NCBI GenBank assembly: GCA_033782935.1
Contig: JAWQEG010000065.1
Span: 893,001-957,000 of the forward strand
DNA: 64,000 nucleotides
Direction of reading: 5' to 3'
Source: Petrolisthes cinctipes
Taxonomy: Eukaryota; Arthropoda; Malacostraca; Decapoda; Porcellanidae
In this document: positions 24,933 through 37,712 of the stretch, in pieces
Layout of the letters: the number at the start of each line of letters is the position of its first letter
Position numbering within the stretch: the stretch's first letter is position 1
Notes under the pieces: generated by a model
The model's database searches: none
Told to the model about the DNA's origin: nothing
What the model saw: only the letters and a program-made list of their open reading frames with translations
Program-made: the position numbers and the translations under genes

Positions 24933-25610
24933 CATGTACAGATTGCTTCTGGGACCCCAAAATATTGAATTTTCGGGTGTTTTGAGCCTGAATTTGAGAT
25001 ATAAACGGGTACAGAAGATACATGCACATATTGACTTTGGGCACCAAAAATATCGATTTTCAGCATGTTTTGGGCATGAATTTTGAAAATACTCTAACAC
25101 TGAGTAGGCATGTACAGATCGCTTCTGGGACCCCAAAATATCGAATTTTCGGGTGTTTTGAGCCTGAATTTGAGATATAAACGGGTACTGAAGATGCATG
25201 CACATATCGACTTTTGTGCACCGAAAAGATCGATTTTCAGCATGTTTTGGGCCTGAATTTTGAAAATACTCTAACACGGAGTAGGCATGTACAGATCGCT
25301 TCTGGGACCCCAAAATATCGAATTTTCGGGTGTTTTGAGCCTGAATTTGAGATATAAACGGGTACTGAAGATGCATGCACATATCGACTTTTGTGCACCT
25401 AAAAGATCGATTTTCAGTATGTTTTGAGCATGTATTTTGAAAATACTCTAACACGGAGTAGGCATGTACAGATCGCTTCTGGGACCCCTAAATATCGAAT
25501 TTTCGGGTGTTTTGGGACTGAATTTGAGATATCGATTTTTTGGCACCTAAAAGATCGATTTTTAGCATGTTTTTAGCCTATATTTTGAAAATATTCTAGC
25601 ACTGAGTAGG
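24933..25610. repeat. 678-bp tetramer, first of a tandem pair
   Basis: A B-C-C-A tetramer repeated at once at an offset of exactly 678 bp. Both copies carry the GGGCATGAATTTTG variant. This copy has CACCGAAAAGATCG near 25,221 where the second has CACCTAAAAGATCG. Only one such tetramer is present at the matching place in the first 11-kb copy (14,034). Confidence 0.9.
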
Positions 25611-26278
25611 CATGTACAGATTGCTTCTGGGACCCCAAAATATTGAATTTTCGGGTGTTTTGAGCCTGAATTTGAGATATAAACGGGTACAGAAGATACA
25701 TGCACATATTGACTTTGGGCACCAAAAATATCGATTTTCAGCATGTTTTGGGCATGAATTTTGAAAATACTCTAACACTGAGTAGGCATGTACAGATCGC
25801 TTCTGGGACCCCAAAATATCGAATTTTCGGGTGTTTTGAGCCTGAATTTGAGATATAAACGGGTACTGAAGATGCATGCACATATCGACTTTTGTGCACC
25901 TAAAAGATCGATTTTCAGCATGTTTTGGGCCTGAATTTTGAAAATACTCTAACACGGAGTAGGCATGTACAGATCGCTTCTGGGACCCCAAAATATCGAA
26001 TTTTCGGGTGTTTTGAGCCTGAATTTGAGATATAAACGGGTACTGAAGATGCATGCACATATCGACTTTTGTGCACCTAAAAGATCGATTTTCAGTATGT
26101 TTTGAGCATGTATTTTGAAAATACTCTAACACGGAGTAGGCATGTACAGATCGCTTCTGGGACCCCTAAATATCGAATTTTCGGGTGTTTTGGGACTGAA
26201 TTTGAGATATCGACTTTTTGGCACCTAAAAGATCGATTTGTAGCATGTTTTTAGCCTATATTTTGAAAATATTCTAGC
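25611..26278. repeat. 678-bp tetramer, second of a tandem pair (3' end truncated)
   Basis: Repeat of 24933-25610. Its closing A monomer ends in the 10-bp-deleted CACTGTACAG join at 26278-26287 instead of an intact anchor, so the copy runs directly into a marked B monomer. Confidence 0.88.
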
Positions 26279-26351
26279 ACTGTACAGATTGCTTCTGGGA
26301 CCCCAAAATATTGAATTTTCGGTTGTTTTGAGCCTGAATTTAAGATATAAA

Positions 26352-26368
26352 CGGGTACATATTGACTT
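26352..26368. other. 15-bp deletion at the half-monomer junction
   Basis: Reads CGGGTACATATTGAC. The usual AGAAGATACATGCAC is missing between GGGTAC and ATATTG. The monomer is otherwise B2. Confidence 0.85.
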
Positions 26369-29258
26369 TGGGCACCAAAAATATCGATTTTCAGCATGTT
26401 TTGGGCCTGAATTTTGAAAATACTCTAACACGGAGTAGGCATGTACAGATCGCTTCTGGGACCCAAAAATATCAAATTTTCGGGTGTTTAGGGCCAGAAT
26501 TTGAGATATAAACGGGTACAGAAGATGCATGCACATATCGACTTTTGGGCACCTAAAAGATCGATTTTCAGTATGTTTTTGGCCTGTATTTTGAAAATAC
26601 TCTAACACGGAATAGGCATGTACAGATACCTTCTGGGACCTCTAAATATCGAATTTTCGGGTGTTTTGGGACTGAATTTGAGATATCGATTTTTTGGCAC
26701 CTAAAATGTCGATTTTTAGCATGTTTTTAGCCTATATTTTGAAAATATTCTAGCACTGTGTACGCATGTACATATTGCTTCTGGGACCCCAAAATATTGA
26801 ATTTTCGGTTGTTTTGAGCCTGAATTTGAGATATAAACGGGTACAGAAGATACATGCACATATTGACTTTGGGCATCTAAAATATCGATTTTCAGCATGT
26901 TTTGGGCCTGTATTTTGAAAATACTCTAACACTGAGTAGGCATGTACAGATTGCTTCTGGGACCCCAAAATATTGAATTTTCGGGTGTTTAGGGCCAGAA
27001 TTTGAGATATAAACGGGTACTGAAGATGCATGCACATATCGACTTTTGTGCACCTAAAAGATCGATTTTCAGTATGTTTTGAGCATGTATTTTGAAAATA
27101 CTCTAACACGGAGTAGGCATGTACAGATCGCTTCTGGGACCCCTAAATATCGAATTTTCGGGTGTTTTGGGACTGAATTTGAGATATCGACTTTTTGGCA
27201 CCTAAAAGATCGATTTTTAGCATGTTTTTAGCCTATATTTTGAAAATATTCTAGCACTGTGTAGGCATGTACAGATTGCTTCTGGGACCCCAAAATATTG
27301 AATTTTCGGGTGTTTTGAGCCTGAATTTGAGATATAAACGGGTACAGAAGATACATGCACATATTGACTTTGGGCATCTAAAATATCGATTTTCAGCATG
27401 TTTTGGGCCTGTATTTTGAAAATACTCTAACACTGAGTAGGTATGTACAGATTGCTTCTGGGACCCCAAAATATTGAATTTTCGGGTGTTTTGAGCCTGA
27501 ATTTGAGATATAAACGGGTACTGAAGATGCATGCACATATCGACTTTTGTGCACCTAAAAGATCGATTTTCAGTATGTTTTGAGCATGTATTTTGAAAAT
27601 ACTCTAACACGGAGTAGGTATGTACAGATCACTTCTGGGACCCCTAAATATCGAATTTTCGGGTGTTTTGGGACTGAATTTGAGATATCGACTTTTTGGC
27701 ACCTAAAAGATCGATTTTTAGCATGTTTTTAGCCTATATTTTGAAAATATTCTAGCACTGAGTAGGCATGTACAGATTGCTTCTGGGACCCCAAAATATT
27801 GAATTTTCGGTTGTTTTGAGCCTGAATTTGAGATATAAACGGGTACAGAAGATACATGCACATATTGACTTTGGGCACCAAAAATATCGATTTTCAGCAT
27901 GTTTTGGGCCTGATTTTTGAAAATACTCTAACATGGAGTAAGCATGTACAGATACCTTCTGGGACCTCTAAATATCGAATTTTCGGGTGTTTTGGGACTG
28001 AATTTGAGATATCGATTTTTTGGCACCTAAAATGTCGATTTTCAGCATGTTTTTAGCCTATGTTTTGAAAATATTCTAGCACTGTGTAGGCATGTACAGA
28101 TTGCTTCTGGGACCCCAAAATATTAAATTTTCGGGTGTTTTGAGCCTGAATTTGAGATATAAACGGGTACAGAAGATACATGCACATATTGACTTTGGGC
28201 ATCTAAAATATCGATTTTCAGCATGTTTTGGGCCTGTATTTTGAAAATACTCTAACACTGAGTAGGCATGTACAGATTGCTTCTGGGACCCCAAAATATT
28301 GAATTTTCGGGTGTTTTGAGCCTGAATTTGAGATATAAACGGGTACTGAAGATGCATGCACATATCGACTTTTGTGCACCTAAAAGATCGATTTTCAGTA
28401 TGTTTTGAGCATGTATTTTGAAAATACTCTAACACGGAGTAGGCATGTACAGATCGCTTCTGGGACCCCTAAATATCGAATTTTCGGGTGTTTTGGGACT
28501 GAATTTGATATATCGACTTTTTGGCACCTAAAAGATCGATTTTTAGCATGTTTTTAGCCTATATTTTGAAAATATTCTAGCACTGTACAGATTGCTTCTG
28601 GGACCACAAGATATTGAATTTTCGGGTGTTTTGAGCCTGAATTTGATATATAAACGGCTACAGAAGATACATGCACATATTGACTTTGGGCACCAAAAAT
28701 ATCGATTTTCAGCATGTTTTGTGCCTGAATTTTGAAAATACTCTAACAGGGAGTAGGCATGTACAGATCGCTTCAGGGACCCCAAAATATCGAATTTTCG
28801 GGTGTTTAGGGCCAGAATTTGAGATATAAACGGGTACAGAAGATGCATGCACATATCGACTTTTGGGCACCTAAAAGATCGATTTTCAGTATGTTTTTGG
28901 CCTGTATTTTGAAAATACTCTAACACGGAGTAGGCATGTACAGATACCTTCTGGGACCTCTAAATATCGAATTTTCGGGTGTTTTGGGACTGAATTTGAG
29001 ATATCGATTTTTTGGCACCTAAAAGATCGATTTTTAGCATGTTTTTAGCCTATATTTTGAAAATATTCTAGCACTGAGTAGGCATGTACAGATTGCTTCT
29101 GGGACCCCAAAATATTGAATTTTCGGTTGTTTTGAGCCGGAATTTGAGATATAAAAGGGTACAGAAGATACATGCACATATTGACTTTGGGCACCAAAAA
29201 TATCGATTTTCAGCATGTTTTGGGCCTGAATTTTGAAAATACTCTAACACGGAGTAGG

Positions 29259-29435
29259 CATGTACAGATACCTTCTGGGACCCCAAAATATCGAATTTTC
29301 GGGTGTTTTGAGCCTGAATTTGAGATATAAACGGGTACTGAAGACGCATGCACATATCGACTTTTGTGCACCTAAAAGATCGATTTTCAGCATGTTTTGG
29401 GCCTGAATTTTGAAAATACTCTAACACTGAGTAGG
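29259..29435. repeat. Extra 177-bp monomer relative to the 17.7-kb copy
   Basis: The flanks align with 17.7-18.0 kb at offsets of 11,346 bp before and 11,523 bp after. The difference is exactly this 177-bp monomer, which reads GATACCTTCTGGGACCCC and CTGAAGACGCATGC. It turns a trimer into a tetramer. Confidence 0.85.
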
Positions 29436-30108
29436 CATGTACAGATTGCTTCTGGGACCCCAAAATATTGAATTTTCGGGTGTTTTGAGCCTGAATTTGA
29501 GATATAAACGGGTACTGAAGATGCATGCACATATCGACTTTTGTGCAGCTAAAAGATCGATTTTCAGTATGTTTTGAGCATGTATTTTGAAAATACTCTA
29601 ACACGGAGTAGGCATGTACAGATCGCTTCTGGGACCCCTAAATATCGAATTTTCGGGGGTTTTGGGACTGAATTTGAGATATCGACTTTTTGGCACCTAA
29701 AAGATCGATTTTTAGCATGTTTTTAGCCTATATTTTGAAAATATTCTAGCACTGAGTAGGCATGTACAGATCTGGGACCCCAAAATATTGAATTTTCGGT
29801 TGTTTTGAGCCTGAATTTGAGATATAAACGGGTACAGAAGATACATGCACATATTGACTTTGGGCACCAAAAATATCGATTTTCAGCATGTTTTGGGCCT
29901 GAATTTTAAAAATACTCTAACACGGAGTAGGGATGTACAGATCGCTTCTGGGACCCCAAAATATCGAATTTTCGGGTGTTTAGGGCCAGATTTTGAGATA
30001 TAAACGGGTACAGAAGATGCATGCACATATCGACTTTTGGGCACCTAAAAGATCGATTTTCAGTATGTTTTTGGCCTGTATTTTGAAAATACTCTAACAC
30101 GGAGTAGG

Positions 30109-30284
30109 CATGTACAGATACCTTCTGGGAACTCTAAATATAGAATTTTCGGGTGTTTTGAGCCTGAATTTGAGATATAAACGGGTACAGAAGATACATG
30201 CACATATTGACTTTGGGCACCAAAAATATCGATTTTCAGCATGTTTTGGGCCTGAATTTTGAAAATACTCTAACACGGAGTAGG
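30109..30284. repeat. Chimeric A2/B2 monomer, 176 bp (second copy)
   Basis: Shares the AAATATAGAATTTTC variant with 16067-16242 and has GGGAACTCT in place of GGGACCTCT. It sits in a run of six monomers, 29761-30786, that closes on only one 148-bp A. It accounts for the 176-bp change in offset between the 18.5-kb and 30.2-kb regions. Confidence 0.85.
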
Positions 30285-33200
30285 CATGTACAGATACCTT
30301 CTGGGACCCCAAAATATTGAATTTTCGGGTGTTTTGAGCCTGAATTTGAGATATAAACGGGTACTGAAGACGCATGCACATATCGACTTTTGTGCACCTA
30401 AAAGATCGATTTTCAGCATGTTTTGGGCCTGAATTTTGAAAATACTCTAACACTGAGTAGGCATGTACAGATTGCTTCTGGGACCCCAAAATATTGAATT
30501 TTCGGGTGTTTTGAGCCTGAATTTGAGATATAAACGGGTACTGAAGATGCATGCACATATCGACTTTTGTGCACCTAAAAGATCGATTTTCAGTATGTTT
30601 TGAGCATGTATTTTGAAAATACTCTAACACGGAGTAGGCATGTACAGATCGCTTCTGGGACCCCTAAATATCGAATTTTCGGGTGTTTTGGGACTGAATT
30701 TGAGATATCGACTTTTTGGCACCTAAAAGATCGATTTTTAGCATGTTTTTAGCCTATATTTTGAAAAAATTCTAGCACTGAGTAGGCATGTACAGATTGC
30801 TTCTGGGACCCCAAAATATTGAATTTTCGAGTGTTTTGAGCCTGAATTTGAGATATAAACGGGTACAGAAGATACATGCACATATTGACTTTGGGCACCA
30901 AAAATATCGATTTTCAGCATGTTTTGGGCCTGAATTTTGAAAATACTCTAACACGGAGTAGGCATGTACAGATCGCTTCTGGGACCCCAAAATATCGAAT
31001 TTTCGGGTGTTTAGGGCCATAATTTGAGATATAAACGGGTACAGAAGATGCATGCACATATCGACTTTTGGGCACCTAAAAGATCGATTTTCAGTATGTT
31101 TTTGGCCTGTATTTTGAAAATACTCTAACACGGAGTAGGCATGTACAGATACCTTCTGGGACCTCTAAATATCGAATTTTCGGGTGTTTTGGGACTGAAT
31201 TTGAGATATCGATTTTTTGGCACCTAAAAGATCGATTTTTAGCATGTTTTTAGCCTATATTTTGAAAATATTCTAGCACTGAGTAGGCATGTACAGATTG
31301 CTTCTGGGACCCCAAAATATTGAATTTTCGGGTGTTTTGAGCCGGAATTTGAGATATAAAAGGGTACAGAAGATACATGCACATAATGACTTTGGGCACC
31401 AAAAATATCGATTTTCAGCATGTTTTGGGCCTGAATTTTGAAAATACTCTAACACGGAGTAGGCATGTACAGATACCTTCTGGGACCCCAAAATATCGAA
31501 TTTTCGGGTGTTTTGAGCCTGAATTTGAGATATAAACGGGTACTGAAGACGCATGCACATATCGACTTTTGTGCACCTAAAAGATCGATTTTCAGCATGT
31601 TTTGGGCCTGAATTTTGAAAATACTCTAACACTGAGTAGGCATGTACAGATTGCTTCTGGGACCCCAAAATATTGAATTTTCGGGTGTTTTTGAGCCTGA
31701 ATTTGAGATATAAACGGGTACTGAAGATGCATGCACATATCGACTTTTGTGCAGCTAAAAGATCGATTTTCAGTATGTTTTGAGCATGTATTTTGAAAAT
31801 ACTCTAACACGGAGTAGGCATGTACAGATCGCTTCTGGGACCCCTAAATATCGAATTTTCGGGTGTTTTGGGACTGAATTTGAGATATCGACTTTTTGGC
31901 ACCTAAAAGATCGATTTTTAGCATGTTTTTAGCCTATATTTTGAAAATATTCTAGCACTGAGTAGGCATGTACAGATTGCTTCTGGGACCCCAAAATATT
32001 GAATTTTCGGGTGTTTTGAGCCTGAATTTGAGATATAAACGGGTACAGAAGATACATGCACATATTGACTTTGGGCACCAAAAATATCGATTTTCAGCAT
32101 GTTTTGGTTCTGAATTTTGAAAATACTCTAACACGGAGTAGGCATGTACAGATACCTTCTGGGACCCCAAAATATCGAATTTTCGGGTGTTTTGAGCCTG
32201 AATTTGAGATATAAACGGGTACTGAAGACGCATGCACATATCGACTTTTGTGCACCTAAAAGATCGATTTTCAGCATGTTTTGGGCCTGAATTTTGAAAA
32301 TACTCTAACACTGAGTAGGCATGTACAGATTGCTTCTGGGACCCCAAAATATTGAATTTTCGGGTGTTTTGAGCCTGAATTTGTGATATAAACGGGTACT
32401 GAAGATGCATGCACATATCGACTTTTGTGCACCTAAAAGATCGATTTTCAGTATGTTTTGAGCATGTATTTTGAAAATACTCTAACAAGGAGTAGGCATG
32501 TACAGATCGCTTCTGGGACCCCTAAATATCGAATTTTCGGGTGTTTTGGGACTGAATTTGAGATATCGACTTTTTGGCACCTAAAAGATCGATTTATAGC
32601 ATGTTTTTAGCCTATATTTTGAAAAAATTCTAGCACTGAGTAGGCATGTACAGATTGCTTCTGGGACCCCAAAATATTGAATTTTCGGGTGTTTTGAGCC
32701 TCAATTTGAGATATAAACGGGTACAGAAGATACATGCACATATTGACTTTGGGCACCAAAAATATCGATTTTCAGCATGTTTTGGGCCTGAATTTTGAAA
32801 ATACTCTAACACGGAGTAGGCATGTACAGATCGCTTCTGGGACCCCAAAATATCTAATTTTCGGGTGTTTAGGGCCAGAATTTGAGATATAAACGGGTAC
32901 AGAAGATGCATGCACATATCGACTTTTCGGCACCTAAAGGATCGATTTTCAGTATGTTTTTGGCCTGTATTTTGAAAATACTCTAACACGGAGTAGGCAT
33001 GTACAGATACCTTCTGGGACCTCTAAATATCGAATTTTCGGGTGTTTTGGGACTGAATTTGAGATATCGATTTTTTGGCACCTAAAATGTCGATTTTTAG
33101 CATGTTTTTAGCCTATATTTTGAAAATATTCTAGCACTGTACAGATTGCTTCTGGGACCCCAAAATATTGAATTTTCGGGTGTTTTGAGCCTCAATTTGA

Positions 33201-34126
33201 GATATAAAAGGGTACAGAAGATACATGCACATAATGACTTTGGGCACCAAAAATATCGATTTTCAGCATGTTTTGGGCCTGAATTTTGAAAATACTCTAA
33301 CACGGAGTAGGCATGTACAGATCGCTTCTGGGACCCCAAAATATCGAATTTTCGGGTGTTTGGGGCCAGAATTTGAGATATAAACGGGTACAGAAGATGC
33401 ATGCACATATCGACTTTTGGGCACCTAAAAGATCGATTTTCAGTATGTTTTTGGCCTGTATTTTGAAAATACTCTAACACGGAGTAGGCATGTACAGATC
33501 GCTTCTGGGACCTCTAAATATCGAATTTTCGGGTGTTTTGGGACTGAATTTGAGATATCGATTTTTTGGCACCTAAAATGTCGATTTTTAGCATGTTTTT
33601 AGCCTATATTTTGAAAATATTCTAGCACTGTGTAGGCATGTACAGATTGCTTCTGGGACCCTAAAATTTTGAATTTTCGGGTGTTTTGAGCCTGAATTTG
33701 AGATATAAACGGGTACAGAAGATACATGCACATATTGACTTTGGGCATCTAAAATATCGATTTTCAGCATGTTTTGGGCCTGTATTTTGAAAAAACTCTA
33801 ACACTGAGTACGCATGTACAGATTGCTTCTGGGACCCCAAAATATTGAATTTTCGGGTGTTTTGAGCCTGAATTTGAGATATAAACGGGTACTGAAGATG
33901 CATGCACATATCGACTTTTGTGCACCTAAAAGATCGATTTTCAGTATGTTTTGAGCATGTATTTTGAAAATACTCTAACACGGAGTAGGCATGTACAGAT
34001 CGCTTTTGGGACCCCTAAATATCGAATTTTCGGGTATTTTGGGACTGAATTTGAGATATAGACTTTTTGGCACCTAAAAGATTGATTTTTAGCATGTTTT
34101 TAGCCTATATTTTGAAAATATTCTAG

Positions 34127-35930
34127 CACTGTACAGATTGCTTCTGGGACCCCAAAATATTGAATTTTCGGGTGTTTTGAGCCTGAATTTGAGATATAAA
34201 CGGGCACCAAAAATATCGATTTTCAGCATGTTTTGGGCCTGAATTTTGAAAATACTCTAACACGGAGTAGGCATGTACAGATCGCTTCTGGGACCCCAAA
34301 ATATCGAATTTTCGGGTGTTTAGGGCCAGAATTTGAGATATAAACGGGTAAAGAAGATGCATGCACATATCGTCTTTTGGGCACCTAAAAGATCGATTTT
34401 CAGTATGTTTTTGGCCTGTATTTTGAAAATACTCTAACACGGAGTAGGCATGTACAGATACCTTCTGGGACCTCTAAATATCGAATTTTCGGGTGTTTTG
34501 GGACTGAATTTGAGATATCGATTTTTTGGCACCTAAAATGTCGATTTTTAGCATGTTTTTAGCCTATATTTCCAAAATATTCTAGCACTGTGTAGGCATG
34601 TACAGATTGCTTCTGGGACCCCAAAATATTGAATTTTCGGGTGTTTTGAGCCTGAATTTGAGATATAAACGGGTAAAGAAGATACATGCACATATTGACT
34701 TTGGGCATCTAAAATATCGATTTTCAGCATGTTTTGGGCCTGTATTTTAAAAATACTCTAACACTGAGTAGGCATGTACAGATTGCTTCTGGGACCCCAA
34801 AATATCGAATTTTCGGGTGGTTTGAGCCTGAATTTGAGATATAAACGGGTACAGAAGATGCATGCACATATCGACTTTTGTGCACCTAAAAGATCGATTT
34901 TCAGTATGTTTTGAGCATGAATTTTGAAAATACTCTAACACGGAGTAGGCATGTACAGATCGCTTCTGGGACCCCAAAATATCGAATTTTCGGGTGTTTT
35001 GAGCCTGAATTTGAGATATAAACGGGTACTGAAGATGCATGCACATATCGACTTTTGTTCACCTAAAAGATCGATTTTTAGCATGTTTTTAGCCTATATT
35101 TTGAAAATATTCTAGCACTGTACAGATTGCTTCTGGGACCACAAAATATTGAATTTTCGGTTGTTTTGAACCTGAATTTGAGATATAAACGGGTACAGAA
35201 GATCCATGCACATATTAACTTTGGGCACCAAAAATATCGATTTTCAGCATGTTTTGGGCCTGAATTTTGAAAATACTCTAACACGGAGTAGGCATGTACA
35301 GATCGCTTCTGGGACCCCAAAATATCAAATTTTCGGGTGTTTAGGGCCAGAATTTGAGATATAAACGGGTACAGAAGATGCATGCACATATCGACTTTTG
35401 GGCACCTAAAAGATCGATTTTCAGTATGTTTTTGGCCTGTATTTTGAAAATACTCTAACACGGAATAGGCATGTACAGATACCTTCTAGGACCTCTAAAT
35501 ATCGAATTTTCGGGTGTTTTGGGACTGAATTTGAGATATCGATTTTTTGGCACCTAAAATGTCGATTTTTAGCATGTTTTTAGCCTATATTTTGAAAATA
35601 TTCTAGCACTGTGTAGGTATGTACAGATTGCTTCTGGGACCCCAAAATATTGAGTTTTCGGGTGTTTTGAGCCTGAATTTGAGATATAAACGGGTACTGA
35701 AGATGCATGCACATATCGACTTTTGTGCACCTAAAAGATCGATTTTCAGTATGTTTTGAGCATGTATTTTGAAAATACTCTAACACGGAGTAGGCATGTA
35801 CAGATAGCTTCTGGGACCCCTAAATATCGAATTTTCGGGTGTTTTGGGACTGAATTTGATATATCGATTTTTGGCACCTAAAATGTCGATTTTTAGCATG
35901 TTTTTAGCCTATATTTTGAAAATATTCTAG
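34127..35930. repeat. 1.8-kb tandem repeat, copy 1 (1,804 bp)
   Basis: Runs from one CACTGTACAG deletion marker to the next. Near 34,205 it has a private 32-bp deletion, AAACGGGCACCAAAAA, with GGG at both edges of the gap. The undeleted unit would be 1,836 bp. Confidence 0.85.
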
Positions 35931-37712
35931 CACTGTACAGATTGCTTCTGGGACCCCAAAATATTGAATTTTCGGGTGTTTTGAGCCTGAATTTGAGATA
36001 TAAACGGGTAGAGAAGATACATGCACATATTGACTTTGGGCACCAAAAATATCGATTTTCAGCATGTTTTGGGCCTGAATTTTGAAAATACTCTAACACG
36101 GAGAAGGCATGTTCAGATCGCTTATGGGACCCCAAAATATCGAATTTTCGGGTGTTTAGGGCCAGAATTTGAGATATAAACGGGTACAGAAGATGCATGC
36201 ACATATCGACTTTTGGGCACCTAAAAGATCGATTTTCAGTATGTTTTTGGCCTGTATTTTGAAAATACTCTAACACGGAGTAGGCATGGGACCTCTAAAT
36301 ATCGAATTTTCGGGTGTTTTGGGACTGAATTTGAGATATCGATTTTTTGGCACCTAAAATGTCGATTTTTAGCATGTTTTTAGCCTATATTTTGAAAATA
36401 TTCTAGCACTGTGTAGGCATGTACAGATTGCTTCTGGGACCCCAAAATATTGAATTTTCGGGTGTTTTGAGCCTGAATTTGAGATATAAACGGGTAAAGA
36501 AGATACATGCACATATTGACTTTGGGCATCTAAAATATCGATTTTCAGCATGTTTTGGGCCTGTATTTTAAAAATACTCTAACACTGAGTAGGCATGTAC
36601 AGATTGCTTCTGGGACCCCAAAATATCGAATTTTCGGGTGGTTTGAGCCTGAATTTGAGATATAAACGGGTACAGAAGATGCATGCACATATCGACTTTT
36701 GTGCACCTAAAAGATCGATTTTCAGTATGTTTTGAGCATGAATTTTGAAAATACTCTAACACGGAGTAGGCATGTACAGATCGCTTCTGGGACCACAAAA
36801 TATCGAATTTTCGGGTGTTTTGAGCCTGAATTTGAGATATAAACGGGTACTGAAGATGCATGCACATATCGACTTTTGTTCACCTAAAAGATCGATTTTT
36901 AGCATGTTTTTAGCCTATATTTTGAAAATATTCTAGCACTGTACAGATTGAAGCTGAATTTCAGATATAAACGGGTACAGAAGATCCATGCACATATTAA
37001 CTTTGGGCACCAAAAATATCGATTTTCAGCATGTTTTGGGCCTGAATTTTGAAAATACTCTAACACGGAGTAGGCATGTACAGATCGCTTCTGGGACCCC
37101 AAAATATCAAATTTTCGGGTGTTTAGGACCAGAATTTGAGATATAAACGGGTACAGAAGATGCATGCACATATCGACTTTTGGGCACCTAAAAGATCGAT
37201 TTTCAGTATGTTTTTGGCCTGTATTTTGAAAATACTCTAACACGGAATAGGCATGTACAGATACCTTCTGGGACCTCTAAATATCGAATTTTCGGGTGTT
37301 TTGGGACTGAATTTGAGATATCGATTTTTTGGCACCTAAAATGTCGATTTTTAGCATGTTTTTAGCCTATATTTTGAAAATATTCTAGCACTGTGTAGGT
37401 ATGTACAGATTGCTTCTGGGACCCCAAAATATTGAGTTTTCGGGTGTTTTGAGCCTGAATTTGAGATATAAACGGGTACTGAAGATGCATGCACATATCG
37501 ACTTTTGTGCACCTAAAAGATCGATTTTCAGTATGTTTTGAGCATGTATTTTGAAAATACTCTAACACGGAGTAGGCATGTACAGATAGCTTCTGGGACC
37601 CCTAAATATCGAATTTTCGGGTGTTTTGGGACTGAATTTGATATATCGATTTTTGGCACCTAAAATGTCGATTTTTAGCATGTTTTTAGCCTATATTTTG
37701 AAAATATTCTAG
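35931..37712. repeat. 1.8-kb tandem repeat, copy 2 (1,782 bp)
   Basis: Same order of monomers as copy 1 but with two private deletions: 15 bp at 36288 (GGCATGGGACCTC) and 39 bp at 36950 (CAGATTGAAGCTGAATTTC). 1,836 minus 54 gives the observed 1,782 bp. Shared rare variants include GGTGGTTTGAGCC and TTGTTCACCTAAAAG. Confidence 0.85.

Larger units (their letters stand above)
22783..34318. repeat. About 11-kb segmental repeat, copy 2 (11.5 kb)
   Basis: Second copy of the preceding block. The offset drifts from 10,899 bp to 12,053, 11,346, 11,523 and 11,699 bp along its length. The later steps of 177 and 176 bp are single-monomer gains. It ends near 34,318, where the partner at about 22,650 carries GGTGTTTTTAAGCCTG and this copy carries GGTGTTTAGGGCCAG. 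Confidence 0.83.
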
